DNA of 34,899 nucleotides from an uncultured Bacteroidales bacterium (GCA_905234665.1 CAJOIV010000019.1:1-34899); one strand, 5' to 3'. Counted from the first letter of the stretch, positions 14,975 to 24,237 are shown. Notes: generated from the letters alone by a model not told the origin. Made by a program: numbers and translations.

Positions 14975-17083
14975 TTATTCGGCAGCGGGTTCGGCAGGGA
15001 CTTCAGCCTCGGGGGCACTGTCGTTGACAAAGTTGGAGGGGTCCATATCTTTCACGGTGTCTTTGACCATGTCGCCGGCGCCGTAGATAATCTTGCCGAC
15101 GAAGGTGGTCTTGAATGCCTCCTTGTTGAAGGGCATGCCCATGGGCTCCAGGCGGTTGGTGAAGAACATGAAGACGAAGAGGATGGCCAGGATGCTGACG
15201 ACGGTGATGACCCAGCGCAGCCACTTGGGCATCTTCTTCTCGGCGAAGGGGTCTTCGAGCATCACCTTCGGGTACTTGGCCAAGTAGGTCAGCGTGGCAC
15301 CGAACTTCACGTTGATGACAATCCTGCTGTTGATGGCCCAGCCGTTGGCGTTCAGCACGTGGGAGAGGTTGCGCTTGCGCAGCTTCATCCAGGCGATGAA
15401 CATGGAAGGACCCGAGATGCAGAGCATGATGAGCAGGATGAGGGGGATGATGGCTTTGGGATGTTTGAAGAGCCCCGAGAAGATACCAGTGAAGGCTTCG
15501 AGGATGAATCCAACAGCCATGCCGATGGCGGCAAAGATACCGGCGAACTTGGCGATGTCGAAGGCCTGCTTCTTGTTTTTGGTCTTGCCCTCCTCGTCTT
15601 TGTTGGTGATGTTGGTGGTGGCCACTTCGGCATTGGCAGTCATGTCGTCAAAACTCTTGGCCTCCTTTTCGGCGGCAGACTTGTTGAGTTTCTCGGTGAC
15701 CCAGTTGAAGAACTTCTTGTAGGGGGACCAGAAGGCCTGGCGGATGCTGATGGGGTTGTCGATAATCTTGGTGACGGTGGCATCCCAGTCATTGCCGGCT
15801 GCATCGTAGAAGACGGCATTTTTACCGACGCGCAGGTCGTCGACGTCGCCGTCGGTCATGGCGGCCACGATGTCCATGGTCTTGCCTTGTGAACGCGAGG
15901 TGCAGGTGCAATATATAAGGTACATGCCGCTCAGCGGGGCCTGGAGGGCTTGGGTGCCCATGTCGGTCACTTTCATGCAGAGTTCGCAGCAGCGGGAGTC
16001 GATGTAGAGCTTGCCGGCCTGGAAGATGGCTTTCTTGTTCTGGTCGTAGAAGTCTATCATCATGACATAGTTGCGCAGCAGGGTGTAGAAGTCGCGCGTC
16101 AGGCGCAAGAGCTTCTCGACGGGCTCGATCAACTCGTGGACGGCCTTGCTCTTCTCGTTGAGGTCGTCGGCCAGCGCTTTCCTGTGGTCGTCCAAGGCCT
16201 TGGTGTAGGCGTCGATTTTGCCCAGGATGGCTCCCCATTCAGCCTCGCTGATGCTTTCTTTGCCGGGGTAGTCCACTTCGAGGATGAGCTCCTTCACCTT
16301 GGCGACGGCACTTGCCCAGGCGGGGTTGAGGCCTTCGTTGATGGGCATGACGGCATTGGCGATGGGACGCGAGATGGGGTATTTGGAAATCTCGTCGGTG
16401 CCTGTGGCGATGTTGCTCTGACTGAGGGCGGCGACCTTCTCGATGTCGACATCCAGGGCTGCCGAGCTCTCGTTGTGGAACTGGATGAAACGGCAGCGCA
16501 TGTAGAAGTCGGCCATCTTGTCGCGCAGGGCATTGACGGCGGCCACGGCATCGGCGGTGTTGTCCCCGTAGGGAGCGTCGACACCCTCGATGTCCTTGGC
16601 GGCGGCCTCCAGGTCGTCGGCCAGCTGCTTGTCGTGGGCCTTGAGGAACTCGTTGAGTTGTGTGAGGCTCAGCGTGTCGCTGTTCTCGCCTATCAACTTC
16701 AACACCTCTTGAGCGTTGGCGTAGAACTTGGCGCCCTCCTCGCTGTCCCGGTTCAGGTCGGCGAGTGTCAGAGTGTCGGGAGCCTCAATAAGCTTCTCGG
16801 GATCACGCAGGACGTTGCAGAGCCATTGCGATGCAGCGGTGACCTCGTCGACGCGTATCTTGCCGTCGTTGTCGGTGTCCATGAGATGCAGCGTGCGCTC
16901 TTCCAGTTCCAGACCTTTCACAGGACAACTCAGCACGGTCCACATGGTCTGGTCCAGCTCGTGCAGATGGGCGATGTCCTCGCCGGTGGATATTTTGACG
17001 CGTGTCACGCCACCTAACGAGCAATACTGCCAGTTATAACCTCCATTCACGGAGGAAATCAGTTCGGTAATCTTGGATTTCAT
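14975..17083 (-). CDS. Membrane protein with an N-terminal EF-hand
   Basis: A 702-residue protein I do not recognise as a named family. Residues 69-80 (DTDNDGKIRVDE) form a complete canonical EF-hand calcium loop (D1, D3, D5, G6, I8, E12); segments near 110-150 (LADLNRDSEE, LSLTQLNEFLKAHD) may be degenerate partners. The middle is a long helical region with few charges left out, and three hydrophobic segments lie near residues 507-530, 540-560 and 621-640, followed by an acidic Pro/Ala/Glu tail. There is no signal peptide, so the EF-hand part is probably cytoplasmic or the protein is anchored only by its C-terminal third. It lies between the lysozyme-like gene (41 bases) and aspS (30 bases). 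Possible role: calcium-sensing membrane or envelope protein; this is inference. Confidence 0.65.
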   Translation of the reverse strand: MKSKITELISSVNGGYNWQYCSLGGVTRVKISTGEDIAHLHELDQTMWTVLSCPVKGLELEERTLHLMDTDNDGKIRVDEVTAASQWLCNVLRDPEKLIEAPDTLTLADLNRDSEEGAKFYANAQEVLKLIGENSDTLSLTQLNEFLKAHDKQLADDLEAAAKDIEGVDAPYGDNTADAVAAVNALRDKMADFYMRCRFIQFHNESSAALDVDIEKVAALSQSNIATGTDEISKYPISRPIANAVMPINEGLNPAWASAVAKVKELILEVDYPGKESISEAEWGAILGKIDAYTKALDDHRKALADDLNEKSKAVHELIEPVEKLLRLTRDFYTLLRNYVMMIDFYDQNKKAIFQAGKLYIDSRCCELCMKVTDMGTQALQAPLSGMYLIYCTCTSRSQGKTMDIVAAMTDGDVDDLRVGKNAVFYDAAGNDWDATVTKIIDNPISIRQAFWSPYKKFFNWVTEKLNKSAAEKEAKSFDDMTANAEVATTNITNKDEEGKTKNKKQAFDIAKFAGIFAAIGMAVGFILEAFTGIFSGLFKHPKAIIPLILLIMLCISGPSMFIAWMKLRKRNLSHVLNANGWAINSRIVINVKFGATLTYLAKYPKVMLEDPFAEKKMPKWLRWVITVVSILAILFVFMFFTNRLEPMGMPFNKEAFKTTFVGKIIYGAGDMVKDTVKDMDPSNFVNDSAPEAEVPAEPAAE

Positions 17084-17124
17084 AGGCTATTATTTATTAT
17101 TGAACAACTCGAGTAGGAAGAGGG

Positions 17125-18447
17125 TTACATGGCGATGACGGGCGTGAAGTGGCCATCATCATCGTCGAGATGGGCGTAGGGGTCATCGGGTGGGGGAGGG
17201 GTGGCCACACTGTCTTTCTTGACATATTCGTAGCCCCGCGGCGGACGCTTGCAGTTGCTTACGCTGCCCTGGATGTAGGCCAGCTCTTCCTCGGTGAGGT
17301 CCTCATTGCCGGGGATGAAATGCTGACGCCAATAGGGGAAGTACTCGGCCAGCTCGCCGGAGTAGTAGAAGTCGAAGCCAATGGCGCCGAAGGTGTAGAC
17401 GCGGTCGCCCACCTTGATGTGGCTGCCTCCGCAGACGGGGTCGGGCTTGGGCACCGACTGCGAGAATCCCACGTTGAAGAGGGTGAAGAGGATGTCGGGG
17501 CGGTCGCTGATATCATAGCCTGCACGTTGCCACTGGAGCATGGTCTGGTGGAGGATGCAGGCGGTGTAGAGGTAGGAATAGAGGTGGTTGCGGTAGTCCA
17601 CCAAGCGGTTGTAGCGTTCGTCGATGAGGTTCTGTCCCTCGACGGTGTAATCCAGCAGGTGCTCGTATCGGGGTCCCATATAGAATGGAGACGTGGAGTC
17701 TTTGAGGTGGTCCTCGATGGCCTTGGCGGTGGATAGTTTGATGCCGTTGACGCCATAGGAGAACTGCGACTGGACGTTGAGGACCTTGACGGGACCGAGG
17801 TAGCGTTTGAAGGCCTCGCGGTTGCTGTTGAAGAGGCGTATCTGCTCGCCGATGAGGCATCCCACGATGAGTCGGGGCTCGACACCCGTGAGGCGGCCCG
17901 CCTCGATGATGAGGTCCTTGTCTTTGGTGATGGCCACCTTCAGGGCTTCCCATTCGGGACTGTCCATCCAAGGAATGATGTTGGCACGCTGTTGTTGTGG
18001 CTGGCGGCGGAGAAGGCTCTCTATATCGGCCACGAGACGATGGTACTCAGGGTCTTCGGTGATGTAGAGACTGCACGCAGCGAGCATGCGGTCGACCATC
18101 ATGGGGTCGTGGCTGTACTGCACAGCCTGAGTGATGAGCTGGGCGTTGACGGGATAGAACTTGCTGAAGGCCGCCAAACGGGCGTACTGCATCATCCAGC
18201 GCGCCTGTATCTGCCGCTCGGTGAGGGTGGAGTCCTGCACGTTGGGAATCTCGGAGACGGAGAGCATGTAGCGGCTGTTGCTGTCCACAGCACCCCTGTT
18301 GTTGGTGAACCCCAGTTTGTAAACGGCCCACGCGCCGATGATGGCGGCTCCCGCCAGGGCGAAGAGCAGGATGACGATGTCGCAGAGTTTGCGCCACACG
18401 GAACGGGCGCGCCAGTTGCTGAATGCTATGCTAAGTTTCGAAGCCAT
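17125..18447 (-). CDS. Membrane-anchored lysozyme/transglycosylase-like protein
   Basis: A 440-residue protein with one N-terminal membrane helix (about residues 22-46) and an outside domain. The region from about 165 to 330 follows the order of motifs in soluble lytic transglycosylase folds: GVEPRLIVGCLIGEQIR with a candidate catalytic glutamate, FSYGVNGIKLSTAKAI in place of the usual S-x-G-x-x-G block, and LFTLFNVGFS in place of the A-Y-N-x-G block. These are resemblances, not proof; the family is unknown to me by name. The C-terminal tail is rich in Pro and Asp. The start overlaps the end of nhaD by 22 bases, so it is translationally coupled. Its next neighbour is the EF-hand membrane protein, which may be a partner. 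Confidence 0.55.
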   Translation of the reverse strand: MASKLSIAFSNWRARSVWRKLCDIVILLFALAGAAIIGAWAVYKLGFTNNRGAVDSNSRYMLSVSEIPNVQDSTLTERQIQARWMMQYARLAAFSKFYPVNAQLITQAVQYSHDPMMVDRMLAACSLYITEDPEYHRLVADIESLLRRQPQQQRANIIPWMDSPEWEALKVAITKDKDLIIEAGRLTGVEPRLIVGCLIGEQIRLFNSNREAFKRYLGPVKVLNVQSQFSYGVNGIKLSTAKAIEDHLKDSTSPFYMGPRYEHLLDYTVEGQNLIDERYNRLVDYRNHLYSYLYTACILHQTMLQWQRAGYDISDRPDILFTLFNVGFSQSVPKPDPVCGGSHIKVGDRVYTFGAIGFDFYYSGELAEYFPYWRQHFIPGNEDLTEEELAYIQGSVSNCKRPPRGYEYVKKDSVATPPPPDDPYAHLDDDDGHFTPVIAM

Positions 18448-19781
18448 TCTATCTTTTCAAAAAGGGTGACATCCATGAGGATGAATACAAGGGCGCCAGC
18501 GATATAGCCTGCCAGGGCCAGGAGGGTGATTTTCTTGAGATACCAGATGAAGTCGATTTTCTCCATGCCCATGACAGCCACACCCGCGGCGGAGCCGATG
18601 ATGAGGAGGCTGCCACCCGTGCCGGCACAGTAGGCCAGGAACTCCCAGAAGGGATGGTTGACATCGAAGATGGCGCCGTCACCCAAGGGGTACATGCCCA
18701 TCGAGGCCGCCACAAGTGGCACATTGTCGACCACCGACGAGAGGACGCCGATGATAAGGTCGATGAAGAAGAATCCCGGGGCCTCAGTGCCGAAGGTGCC
18801 GTTGAGGCCCGTGGCGAGGCTCTCGAGGATGCCCGCTACCTTGAGGCAAGAGACGGACATCAGGATGCCGAGGAAGAAGAGGATGGTGGGCACGTCGATG
18901 TGTTCGAGAGTGCTGGCGGCGGTGGGCAGCACGTGGCCGTTCTTTTTGTATTTGCGGCTGACAATCTCGCTGGTGACCCACAGGATGCCCAGTCCGAAGA
19001 GCATGCCGAGGTAGGGGGGCAGGTGGGTGATGGTCTTGAAGATGGGGACGAAGATGAGGACACAGACACCCATGATGAGGATGAGCTTGCGCAAATGTGC
19101 AGGCACCTCAAACTCGTTGCTGGCGTCGTGCGGACGCTCGATGTCGCCCTTCAGCGTGGCTCCCACGATAAGCACGGGGATGACCATGCAGACCAGCGAG
19201 GCCACGATGGTCTTGACGATGATGTTGACGGTAGTCACCTGTCCGCCAATCCACAGCATGATGGTCGTTACGTCGCCGATGGGGCTCCAGGCGCCGCCGG
19301 CGTTGGCGGCAAGGATGACCATGCCGGCATAGAGCCAACGCTCCTTCTGGTCGGCGATGAGCTTGCGCAGCAGGGCGACCATGACGATGGCGGTGGTCAT
19401 GTTGTCGAGCAAAGCCGACAGGAAGAAGGTGAGGATGCTGATGACCCACAGGAGCTTCTTCTTGTTGGTCGTGGTAATCTTGTCGGTGATGACGCGGAAA
19501 CCCTGGTAGTCCTCGATGAGGGTGACGATGGTCATGGCACCCAGGAGGAAGAAGACAATCTCAGCCGTCTCGCCAAGGTGGCCGACGAGGTTCTCGCCGA
19601 TGAAGGTATGCCACGCGTCGCTGTCCATGCCGGGCTGGAAGATGTTCTGGCAGAAGACAAAGATGGTCCACAAAACGGTGCCCAGCATCAGGGCCGTGGC
19701 CGACTTGTTGACTTTCAACGGATGCTCCATCGCGATGCAGAAGTATCCGAGGATAAATACGGTGATTAAAACTGCAACCAT
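18426..19781 (-). CDS. nhaD: Na+/H+ antiporter NhaD
   Basis: NhaD exchanges sodium for protons across the inner membrane. The 451-residue protein has about a dozen hydrophobic helices and the family features: AMEHPLKVNKSATALMLG near the N-terminus, FLSALLDNMTTAIVMVAL, ANAGGAWSPIGDVTTIMLW, and SSVVDNVPLVAASMGMYP in the second half, the last two being the conserved re-entrant segments of the ion-transporter superfamily. The gene begins 32 bases after yidC and overlaps the following gene by 22 bases. Confidence 0.93.
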   Translation of the reverse strand: MVAVLITVFILGYFCIAMEHPLKVNKSATALMLGTVLWTIFVFCQNIFQPGMDSDAWHTFIGENLVGHLGETAEIVFFLLGAMTIVTLIEDYQGFRVITDKITTTNKKKLLWVISILTFFLSALLDNMTTAIVMVALLRKLIADQKERWLYAGMVILAANAGGAWSPIGDVTTIMLWIGGQVTTVNIIVKTIVASLVCMVIPVLIVGATLKGDIERPHDASNEFEVPAHLRKLILIMGVCVLIFVPIFKTITHLPPYLGMLFGLGILWVTSEIVSRKYKKNGHVLPTAASTLEHIDVPTILFFLGILMSVSCLKVAGILESLATGLNGTFGTEAPGFFFIDLIIGVLSSVVDNVPLVAASMGMYPLGDGAIFDVNHPFWEFLAYCAGTGGSLLIIGSAAGVAVMGMEKIDFIWYLKKITLLALAGYIAGALVFILMDVTLFEKIEWLRNLA

Positions 19782-19813
19782 GATATTATAATGTGTGAAT
19801 GTGAAAATGCTTT

Positions 19814-21802
19814 TTAGCGTTTATTCTGCTGTTTCTGCATCTGCTCGGCCTGTTTCTGGAGCTCTTCGAGGCGTTTCTGGAACGAGCTCTTCTTCTTGGC
19901 GGGAGCGTTCTTGTGTTTGAGGTCGTAGGCTGCCATTCGGGCGCGGACTTTCTTCTCCGAGGTGAACTTGCGGATGAGGATCATCTGCGTCATGGTGATG
20001 GTCAGCGAGGTGAAGTAGTAGAGGTTCAGACCGGCCGACATGCTGTTGAACATGAAGAGGAGCATGAAGGGCATGAAGTACATCATGAATTTCATGCCGG
20101 GCATGTTCATCTGGCTCTGCTGGCTGCGCATGGTGTACCAGGTGTAGAACAGCTGCATGGCGAACATCAGCAGGCAGAAGAGCGAGATATGGTCGCCGTA
20201 GAGGGGGATGTTGAATCCGAGGTCGAGGATGCTGTCGTAGGTCGAGAGGTCGTCGCACCACAGGAAGGGCTTCTGGCGCAACTCGATGGAGACGGGGTAG
20301 AACATGAACATGGCTGTCAGCACAGGCATCTGCACCAGCAAGGGGAGGCATCCTGCCATGGGACTGTATCCCGCCCGCTTCTGCAGCTTGTTCATCTCTT
20401 GCTGCTTGGCCATCATCTGGTCTTGGTTGGGATACTTCTTGTTGAGGGCCTCCATTTCAGGTCTCAGGATGCACATGATGGCGGAACCCTGGTAGGATTT
20501 GAAGGTGACGGGGAAGAGCACCAGACGGAGCAGGAAGGTGAAGACGATGATGATGATGCCGTAGTTCCAGTTGAAGCGCTCCAGGAAGTTGAAGGTGGGG
20601 ATGATGAGCCAACGGCTGATGGACTTGGAGATGATGGTCCAGCCGAGGGGCAGCATCTTCTCAAATCCGCGGTGCATGGCACGCAGGTCGCGGTACTTGG
20701 TGGGGCCGAAGTAGAAGTTCATTCCCATGCTGCAGTCGCGGTCGGAGACATAGGTGAGTCCGATGGTGCCGCTCATGTCGCAGAGGTAGGTGGGATCGTC
20801 GCTCTTGGCAGTGGACTGCTTCAGGTCGGCGTTTTCGAAGGAACTGTCGGCCACGAGGATGGCAGCAAAGAACTGCTGCTTGAAGGCCACCCACTCGACG
20901 GCGGTCTTCACCCGTTTGTCTCCGTCGCGGCCACGGCCGAGGTCGTCCACGTTGTCCTTGACGGGCTTGAAGTAGAGTCCAGAGTAGAACTTCTCGGGGT
21001 CTTTGTTGCGGTTGTTGCTGCCACGCGAACTGGCATCGACCTTCTCTTGTCGGTTCATGCGGTTGTGCCACTCGAAGTCCATGTAGTCGGTGCTGCGCAC
21101 CTGCTGGCTCAGGCCGTGGAAGTTGATGTTGAAGTCGACATCGTACTCGTCGCCACTGAAGAAGTATTCAAACTCCACATAGCGCTCGCGGTCGATGCCG
21201 GCCTGGTCGCCGATGAAGGCGCGCAGGCGCAGATGGATACCTTCGTTGGAGGCTATCTCGTAGGTGGTGTCAGAGGTCAGTTCGATAAGGCCGTCGTCGC
21301 CCCATACGCGGTAAGGTACAAAGACAAGGTCGCGGGTATTGATGACGCGCGAGTCTTCGGTTGAGAAGACGAGGTTCATGTTGTCGTCGCCGGGAGTGAT
21401 GAGCTGCAGGGGACGGCCGTCGTAGGTGGTGTATTGGTTGAGGATGACCTCGCGCACCTGGGCACCCATGTTGGTGACGGTGGCGGTCATGGTCTCGCTC
21501 TTGACGGTGATGTTGATGGTGTCGCCGTAGGCACTGGCATTGAAGAGCCCCAGGTCGCCGCGGCGGTTCATTTGCATTTGGCGGGTGGCTGTGGTGTCGC
21601 CGGCGGCGGCAAGGCTGTCGAGCTCCGCCTGCACTTTGGCAAGGCTGTCGGCCACGGCGATACTGTCCATATAGGCCGCCCGGATGGAGTCGTTGACACG
21701 CTGGCGCTCGGCCAGTTCCTCCTTGCTGGGGGCTATCCACCACATATAGCCAACGAAAATGGCGAATAGTAGTACAAATCCGATGATACTGTTTTTGTTC
21801 AT
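19814..21802 (-). CDS. yidC: Membrane protein insertase YidC
   Basis: YidC inserts and folds inner-membrane proteins alone or with SecYEG. The 662 residues match the Bacteroidota form: an N-terminal membrane anchor (SIIGFVLLFAIFVGYMWWI), a large periplasmic beta domain (about 60-350), then the conserved Oxa1 core with RLVLFPVTFKSYQGSAIM (containing the conserved arginine), YSPMAGCLPLLVQMPVL and SAGLNLYYFTSLTITM. The tail is Lys/Gln-rich, as expected for ribosome contact. A TAACTTTG promoter element lies 56 bases upstream. It is the first gene of the likely unit running to menG. The CTP synthase gene often found before yidC in this phylum is absent here. Confidence 0.96.
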   Translation of the reverse strand: MNKNSIIGFVLLFAIFVGYMWWIAPSKEELAERQRVNDSIRAAYMDSIAVADSLAKVQAELDSLAAAGDTTATRQMQMNRRGDLGLFNASAYGDTINITVKSETMTATVTNMGAQVREVILNQYTTYDGRPLQLITPGDDNMNLVFSTEDSRVINTRDLVFVPYRVWGDDGLIELTSDTTYEIASNEGIHLRLRAFIGDQAGIDRERYVEFEYFFSGDEYDVDFNINFHGLSQQVRSTDYMDFEWHNRMNRQEKVDASSRGSNNRNKDPEKFYSGLYFKPVKDNVDDLGRGRDGDKRVKTAVEWVAFKQQFFAAILVADSSFENADLKQSTAKSDDPTYLCDMSGTIGLTYVSDRDCSMGMNFYFGPTKYRDLRAMHRGFEKMLPLGWTIISKSISRWLIIPTFNFLERFNWNYGIIIIVFTFLLRLVLFPVTFKSYQGSAIMCILRPEMEALNKKYPNQDQMMAKQQEMNKLQKRAGYSPMAGCLPLLVQMPVLTAMFMFYPVSIELRQKPFLWCDDLSTYDSILDLGFNIPLYGDHISLFCLLMFAMQLFYTWYTMRSQQSQMNMPGMKFMMYFMPFMLLFMFNSMSAGLNLYYFTSLTITMTQMILIRKFTSEKKVRARMAAYDLKHKNAPAKKKSSFQKRLEELQKQAEQMQKQQNKR

Positions 21803-21857
21803 AATGTTCTGTTGTTCTATATAGTTGTAGTGCTTCCCTACAAGAGGGAAGAAAATG

Positions 21858-21865
21858 CAAAGTTA
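21858..21865 (-). promoter_or_regulatory. -7 element (TAACTTTG) for yidC
   Basis: TAACTTTG matches TAnnTTTG on the minus strand. It faces the plus-strand element at 21930-21937 within the 156-base divergent region. Confidence 0.6.
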
Positions 21866-21929
21866 CGATTATTTTTCCATTCCGTAACATTTTTTCTTCT
21901 CCAAGGGATGAAGAATGAAAAAAAATGTG

Positions 21930-21937
21930 TACTTTTG
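21930..21937 (+). promoter_or_regulatory. -7 element (TACTTTTG) for lipoprotein-pdxJ
   Basis: TACTTTTG matches TAnnTTTG, 21 bases before the ATG at 21959. The spacing decides the start: longer versions of the frame would begin upstream of this promoter. Confidence 0.65.
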
Positions 21938-21958
21938 TACCCGAAAACACAAAGAACC

Positions 21959-22378
21959 ATGATACGTAGAAGAACCCTTTTAGTGCTCATTATGACGACG
22001 GTAACGGCGATGGCCGTGGTCGCATGCAGCCGTTCCAAAGCCCCCGAAGAGTCCATCGCCGACACGATGGAGGCTGTCGACGAAAACTATTTCACCGAGC
22101 CCGACACCACGCCCACACCCGAGGTGGAGCTCTCTCCCGTGGAGCCCAAACCTGCCCCCCGCGTGGTGAAGAAAGAGCCAGTCAAGGAGGAGGTGCTCTA
22201 CATCTCCGGCCACGGAGCCAACGGCCGTGTATGGGGACACATCACCATGAAGGGCGACAAAGGCTATGGCAGCGTCACCGACGAGCATGAGAACGCCCTC
22301 ACCTGCAACTGCACCCGTCAGGGCGAGGAACTCATCTGCTACGACCAGAACAGCCGCCAGTACATCTTCCGCCTGTAG
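21959..22378 (+). CDS. Small lipoprotein of unknown function
   Basis: A 139-residue lipoprotein: [24 protein letters not shown] gives a signal peptide with lipobox VVAC. A Pro/Glu-rich linker (about 45-75) leads to a small domain with [27 protein letters not shown] and a cysteine pair (CNC) followed by a third cysteine, ending YIFRL. I do not recognise the family; the small Gly-rich beta region could be a compact beta-barrel. The start at 21959 is set by the promoter 21 bases upstream and the lipoprotein signal. Only two bases separate it from pdxJ, so the two are one operon. Confidence 0.65.
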   Translation: MIRRRTLLVLIMTTVTAMAVVACSRSKAPEESIADTMEAVDENYFTEPDTTPTPEVELSPVEPKPAPRVVKKEPVKEEVLYISGHGANGRVWGHITMKGDKGYGSVTDEHENALTCNCTRQGEELICYDQNSRQYIFRL

Positions 22379-22380
22379 CC

Positions 22381-23148
22381 ATGACCAGACTAAGCGTCAA
22401 CATCAATAAAGTGGCCACCATCCGCAATGCGCGGGGTGGCAATACGCCCAACGTCCTTCAGTTCGCCATCGACTGCGAGCGTTTCGGCGCGCAGGGCATC
22501 ACGGTCCATCCCCGTCCCGACGAGCGGCATATCCGCTACAGCGATGTCTACGACCTCAAGCCTGCCGTGACTACCGAGTTCAATATCGAGGGCAACCCCA
22601 GAGGGGAACGCGACCATAAGGGAGCGAACCACTCTATCTCCAAGAGCAAACCCTATGGCTTCATCGACCTCGTGAAGGAGATTCGTCCCGCCCAGGTGAC
22701 CCTCGTCCCCGATGCCGAAGGTGTGCTCACCTCCAATGCCGGCTGGGACACGGTGAAGCACCAGGACTACCTGGTCGATGTTGTCAAGGAATTTAAGGCC
22801 TGCGGCATCCGTGTCAGCATCTTCATCGATGCCGACCCCCACATGATTGAGATGGCCGCCAAGACCGGCACCGACCGGGTGGAACTCTATACCGCCGACT
22901 ATGCCGAGCAGTATGCCGCCAACCGCGAATCCGCCATCGCCCCCTTCGTGAAAGCCGCGCAGGCAGCCCGCGACTGTGGCCTCGGACTCAACGCCGGCCA
23001 CGACCTCAGCCTCGAGAACCTCGCCTACTTCTACCAGTGCATCCCCTGGCTCGACGAGGTCAGCATCGGCCACGCCCTCATCAGCGATGCCCTCTACCTC
23101 GGCATCGAGGAGACGATACACAGGTATCTGGGGTGCTTGGGAAATTGA
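22381..23148 (+). CDS. pdxJ: Pyridoxine 5'-phosphate synthase
   Basis: PdxJ condenses 1-deoxyxylulose 5-phosphate with 3-amino-2-oxopropyl phosphate to make pyridoxine 5'-phosphate. The 255-residue TIM barrel shows [17 protein letters not shown] (4-20), [13 protein letters not shown] with the catalytic histidine region (39-51), TEFNIEG (65-71), [27 protein letters not shown], and [14 protein letters not shown]. Residues of about 74-90 ([17 protein letters not shown]) form an insert: Bacteroidota PdxJ that I know runs nearly directly from TEFNIEG-P to FIDLV. The last residue and stop codon come from an AATTGAG-type repeat. It follows the small lipoprotein by two bases. Confidence 0.95.
   Translation: MTRLSVNINKVATIRNARGGNTPNVLQFAIDCERFGAQGITVHPRPDERHIRYSDVYDLKPAVTTEFNIEGNPRGERDHKGANHSISKSKPYGFIDLVKEIRPAQVTLVPDAEGVLTSNAGWDTVKHQDYLVDVVKEFKACGIRVSIFIDADPHMIEMAAKTGTDRVELYTADYAEQYAANRESAIAPFVKAAQAARDCGLGLNAGHDLSLENLAYFYQCIPWLDEVSIGHALISDALYLGIEETIHRYLGCLGN
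22600..22650 (+). repeat. In-frame insert in pdxJ (possible degenerate repeat)
   Basis: The 51 bases encode about 17 residues not expected in PdxJ. Inside are two similar blocks, GGGGAACGCGACCA and GGGAGCGAACCA, which look like degenerate copies of one unit. The exact ends are uncertain without an alignment. Confidence 0.4.
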
Positions 23149-23175
23149 AAATTGAGAATTGAGAATTGAAAATTA
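23142..23175. repeat. AATTGAG/AATTGAA tandem repeat at the pdxJ stop
   Basis: Four to five copies of a 7-base unit (AATTGAA, AATTGAG) begin within the last codons of pdxJ and provide its TGA stop, ending against the terminator hairpin. Confidence 0.85.
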
Positions 23176-23176
23176 A

Positions 23177-23202
23177 GAGGGGCCGCCATTCGGCGGCCCC
23201 TC
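23177..23202. terminator. Bidirectional hairpin terminator
   Basis: A perfect 11-base-pair stem GAGGGGCCGCC / GGCGGCCCCTC with a four-base loop lies between the converging pdxJ and mreB genes and is followed by TCGTTTTG. Confidence 0.88.
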
Positions 23203-23211
23203 TCGTTTTGT

Positions 23212-24237
23212 CTATCGAATCAGGAAGGAGAACCTTGAGAAGTTCTTCAGGGCGATGCCGGTGCCACGGGCGACGGCGCGCAGGGGGTCTTCGGCGATGT
23301 GGACCTGCAGCTTGGTCTTCGACGAGATGCGCTGGTCCAGGCCACGCAGCAACGAGCCGCCACCGGCCAGGTAGATGCCCGAGCGGTAGATGTCGGCAGC
23401 CAGCTCCGGCGGGGTGGCCGAGAGGGTGTCGAGGATGGCCTGCTCGATGCGTGCGATGGATTTGTCGAGGGCATGGGCAATCTCCTTGTAGTTGACCGAG
23501 ATTTCCTTGGGCAGACCTGTCAGCAGGTCGCGGCCCAGGGTGGGATAGTCGTCTGGCGGGTTGTCGAGCTCGCTGACGGCGGCGCCGACATTGATCTTGA
23601 CCTGCTCGGCGGTACGCTCACCGATGACCATATTGTGCTGCTTGCGCATGTACTCGACGACATTCTCGTTGAACTCGTCGCCGGCCACGCGGATGGAGTT
23701 GTTGCAGACGATGCCGCCGAGGGAGATGACGGCGATTTCAGCCGTGCCGCCTCCGATGTCGACAATCATGTGGCCTTCGGGCTCAAGGACATCGATGCCG
23801 ATACCGATGGCTGCCGCCATGGGCTCGTGGATCATGCGGATTTCCTTGGCACCGGCCTGTTCGGCACTCTCGCGCACGGCACGCTCCTCGACGTTGGTGA
23901 TGCCCGAGGGGATGCAGATGACCATACGCAGCGAGGGGGGCATGAACGAACGGTTGATGTTGGTCATGCCGATGAGCTCGCGGATGAGGTGCTGGGCCAT
24001 CTCGAAGTCGGCGATGACGCCGCCGCGCAGCGGACGGATGGTCTCGATATTCTTGTTGTCGGTCTTGCCTGCCATCATCTGGGCGCGCTTGCCGACGGCG
24101 ATGATGCGGTTGTCGGTGCGGTTCACGGCCACGATGGAGGGCTCGTCAATGACTACTTGGTCGTTGTAGATGACAATGGAGTTGGCTGTGCCCAAGTCCA
24201 TTGCGACCTCTTTGTTGAAGAATGAAAATAATCCCAT
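23212..24237 (-). CDS. mreB: Rod shape-determining protein MreB
   Basis: MreB is the actin-like filament protein that guides cell-wall synthesis. The 341 residues match the family. The nucleotide-binding elements are present: DLGTANSIV (14-22, phosphate 1), MIVDIGGGTAEIAVISLGG (phosphate 2) and LAGGGSLLRGLD (adenosine motif), with HEPMAAAIG before the second. The N-terminus MGLFSFFNKEVAMDLG gives the short amphipathic helix used for membrane binding and fixes the start at 24237; a longer frame (24456) is an antisense overlap with purH. It lies 55 bases after purH on the same strand, a conserved order in Bacteroidales, but mreC does not follow; the gene ends at a terminator facing pdxJ. Confidence 0.96.
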   Translation of the reverse strand: MGLFSFFNKEVAMDLGTANSIVIYNDQVVIDEPSIVAVNRTDNRIIAVGKRAQMMAGKTDNKNIETIRPLRGGVIADFEMAQHLIRELIGMTNINRSFMPPSLRMVICIPSGITNVEERAVRESAEQAGAKEIRMIHEPMAAAIGIGIDVLEPEGHMIVDIGGGTAEIAVISLGGIVCNNSIRVAGDEFNENVVEYMRKQHNMVIGERTAEQVKINVGAAVSELDNPPDDYPTLGRDLLTGLPKEISVNYKEIAHALDKSIARIEQAILDTLSATPPELAADIYRSGIYLAGGGSLLRGLDQRISSKTKLQVHIAEDPLRAVARGTGIALKNFSRFSFLIR

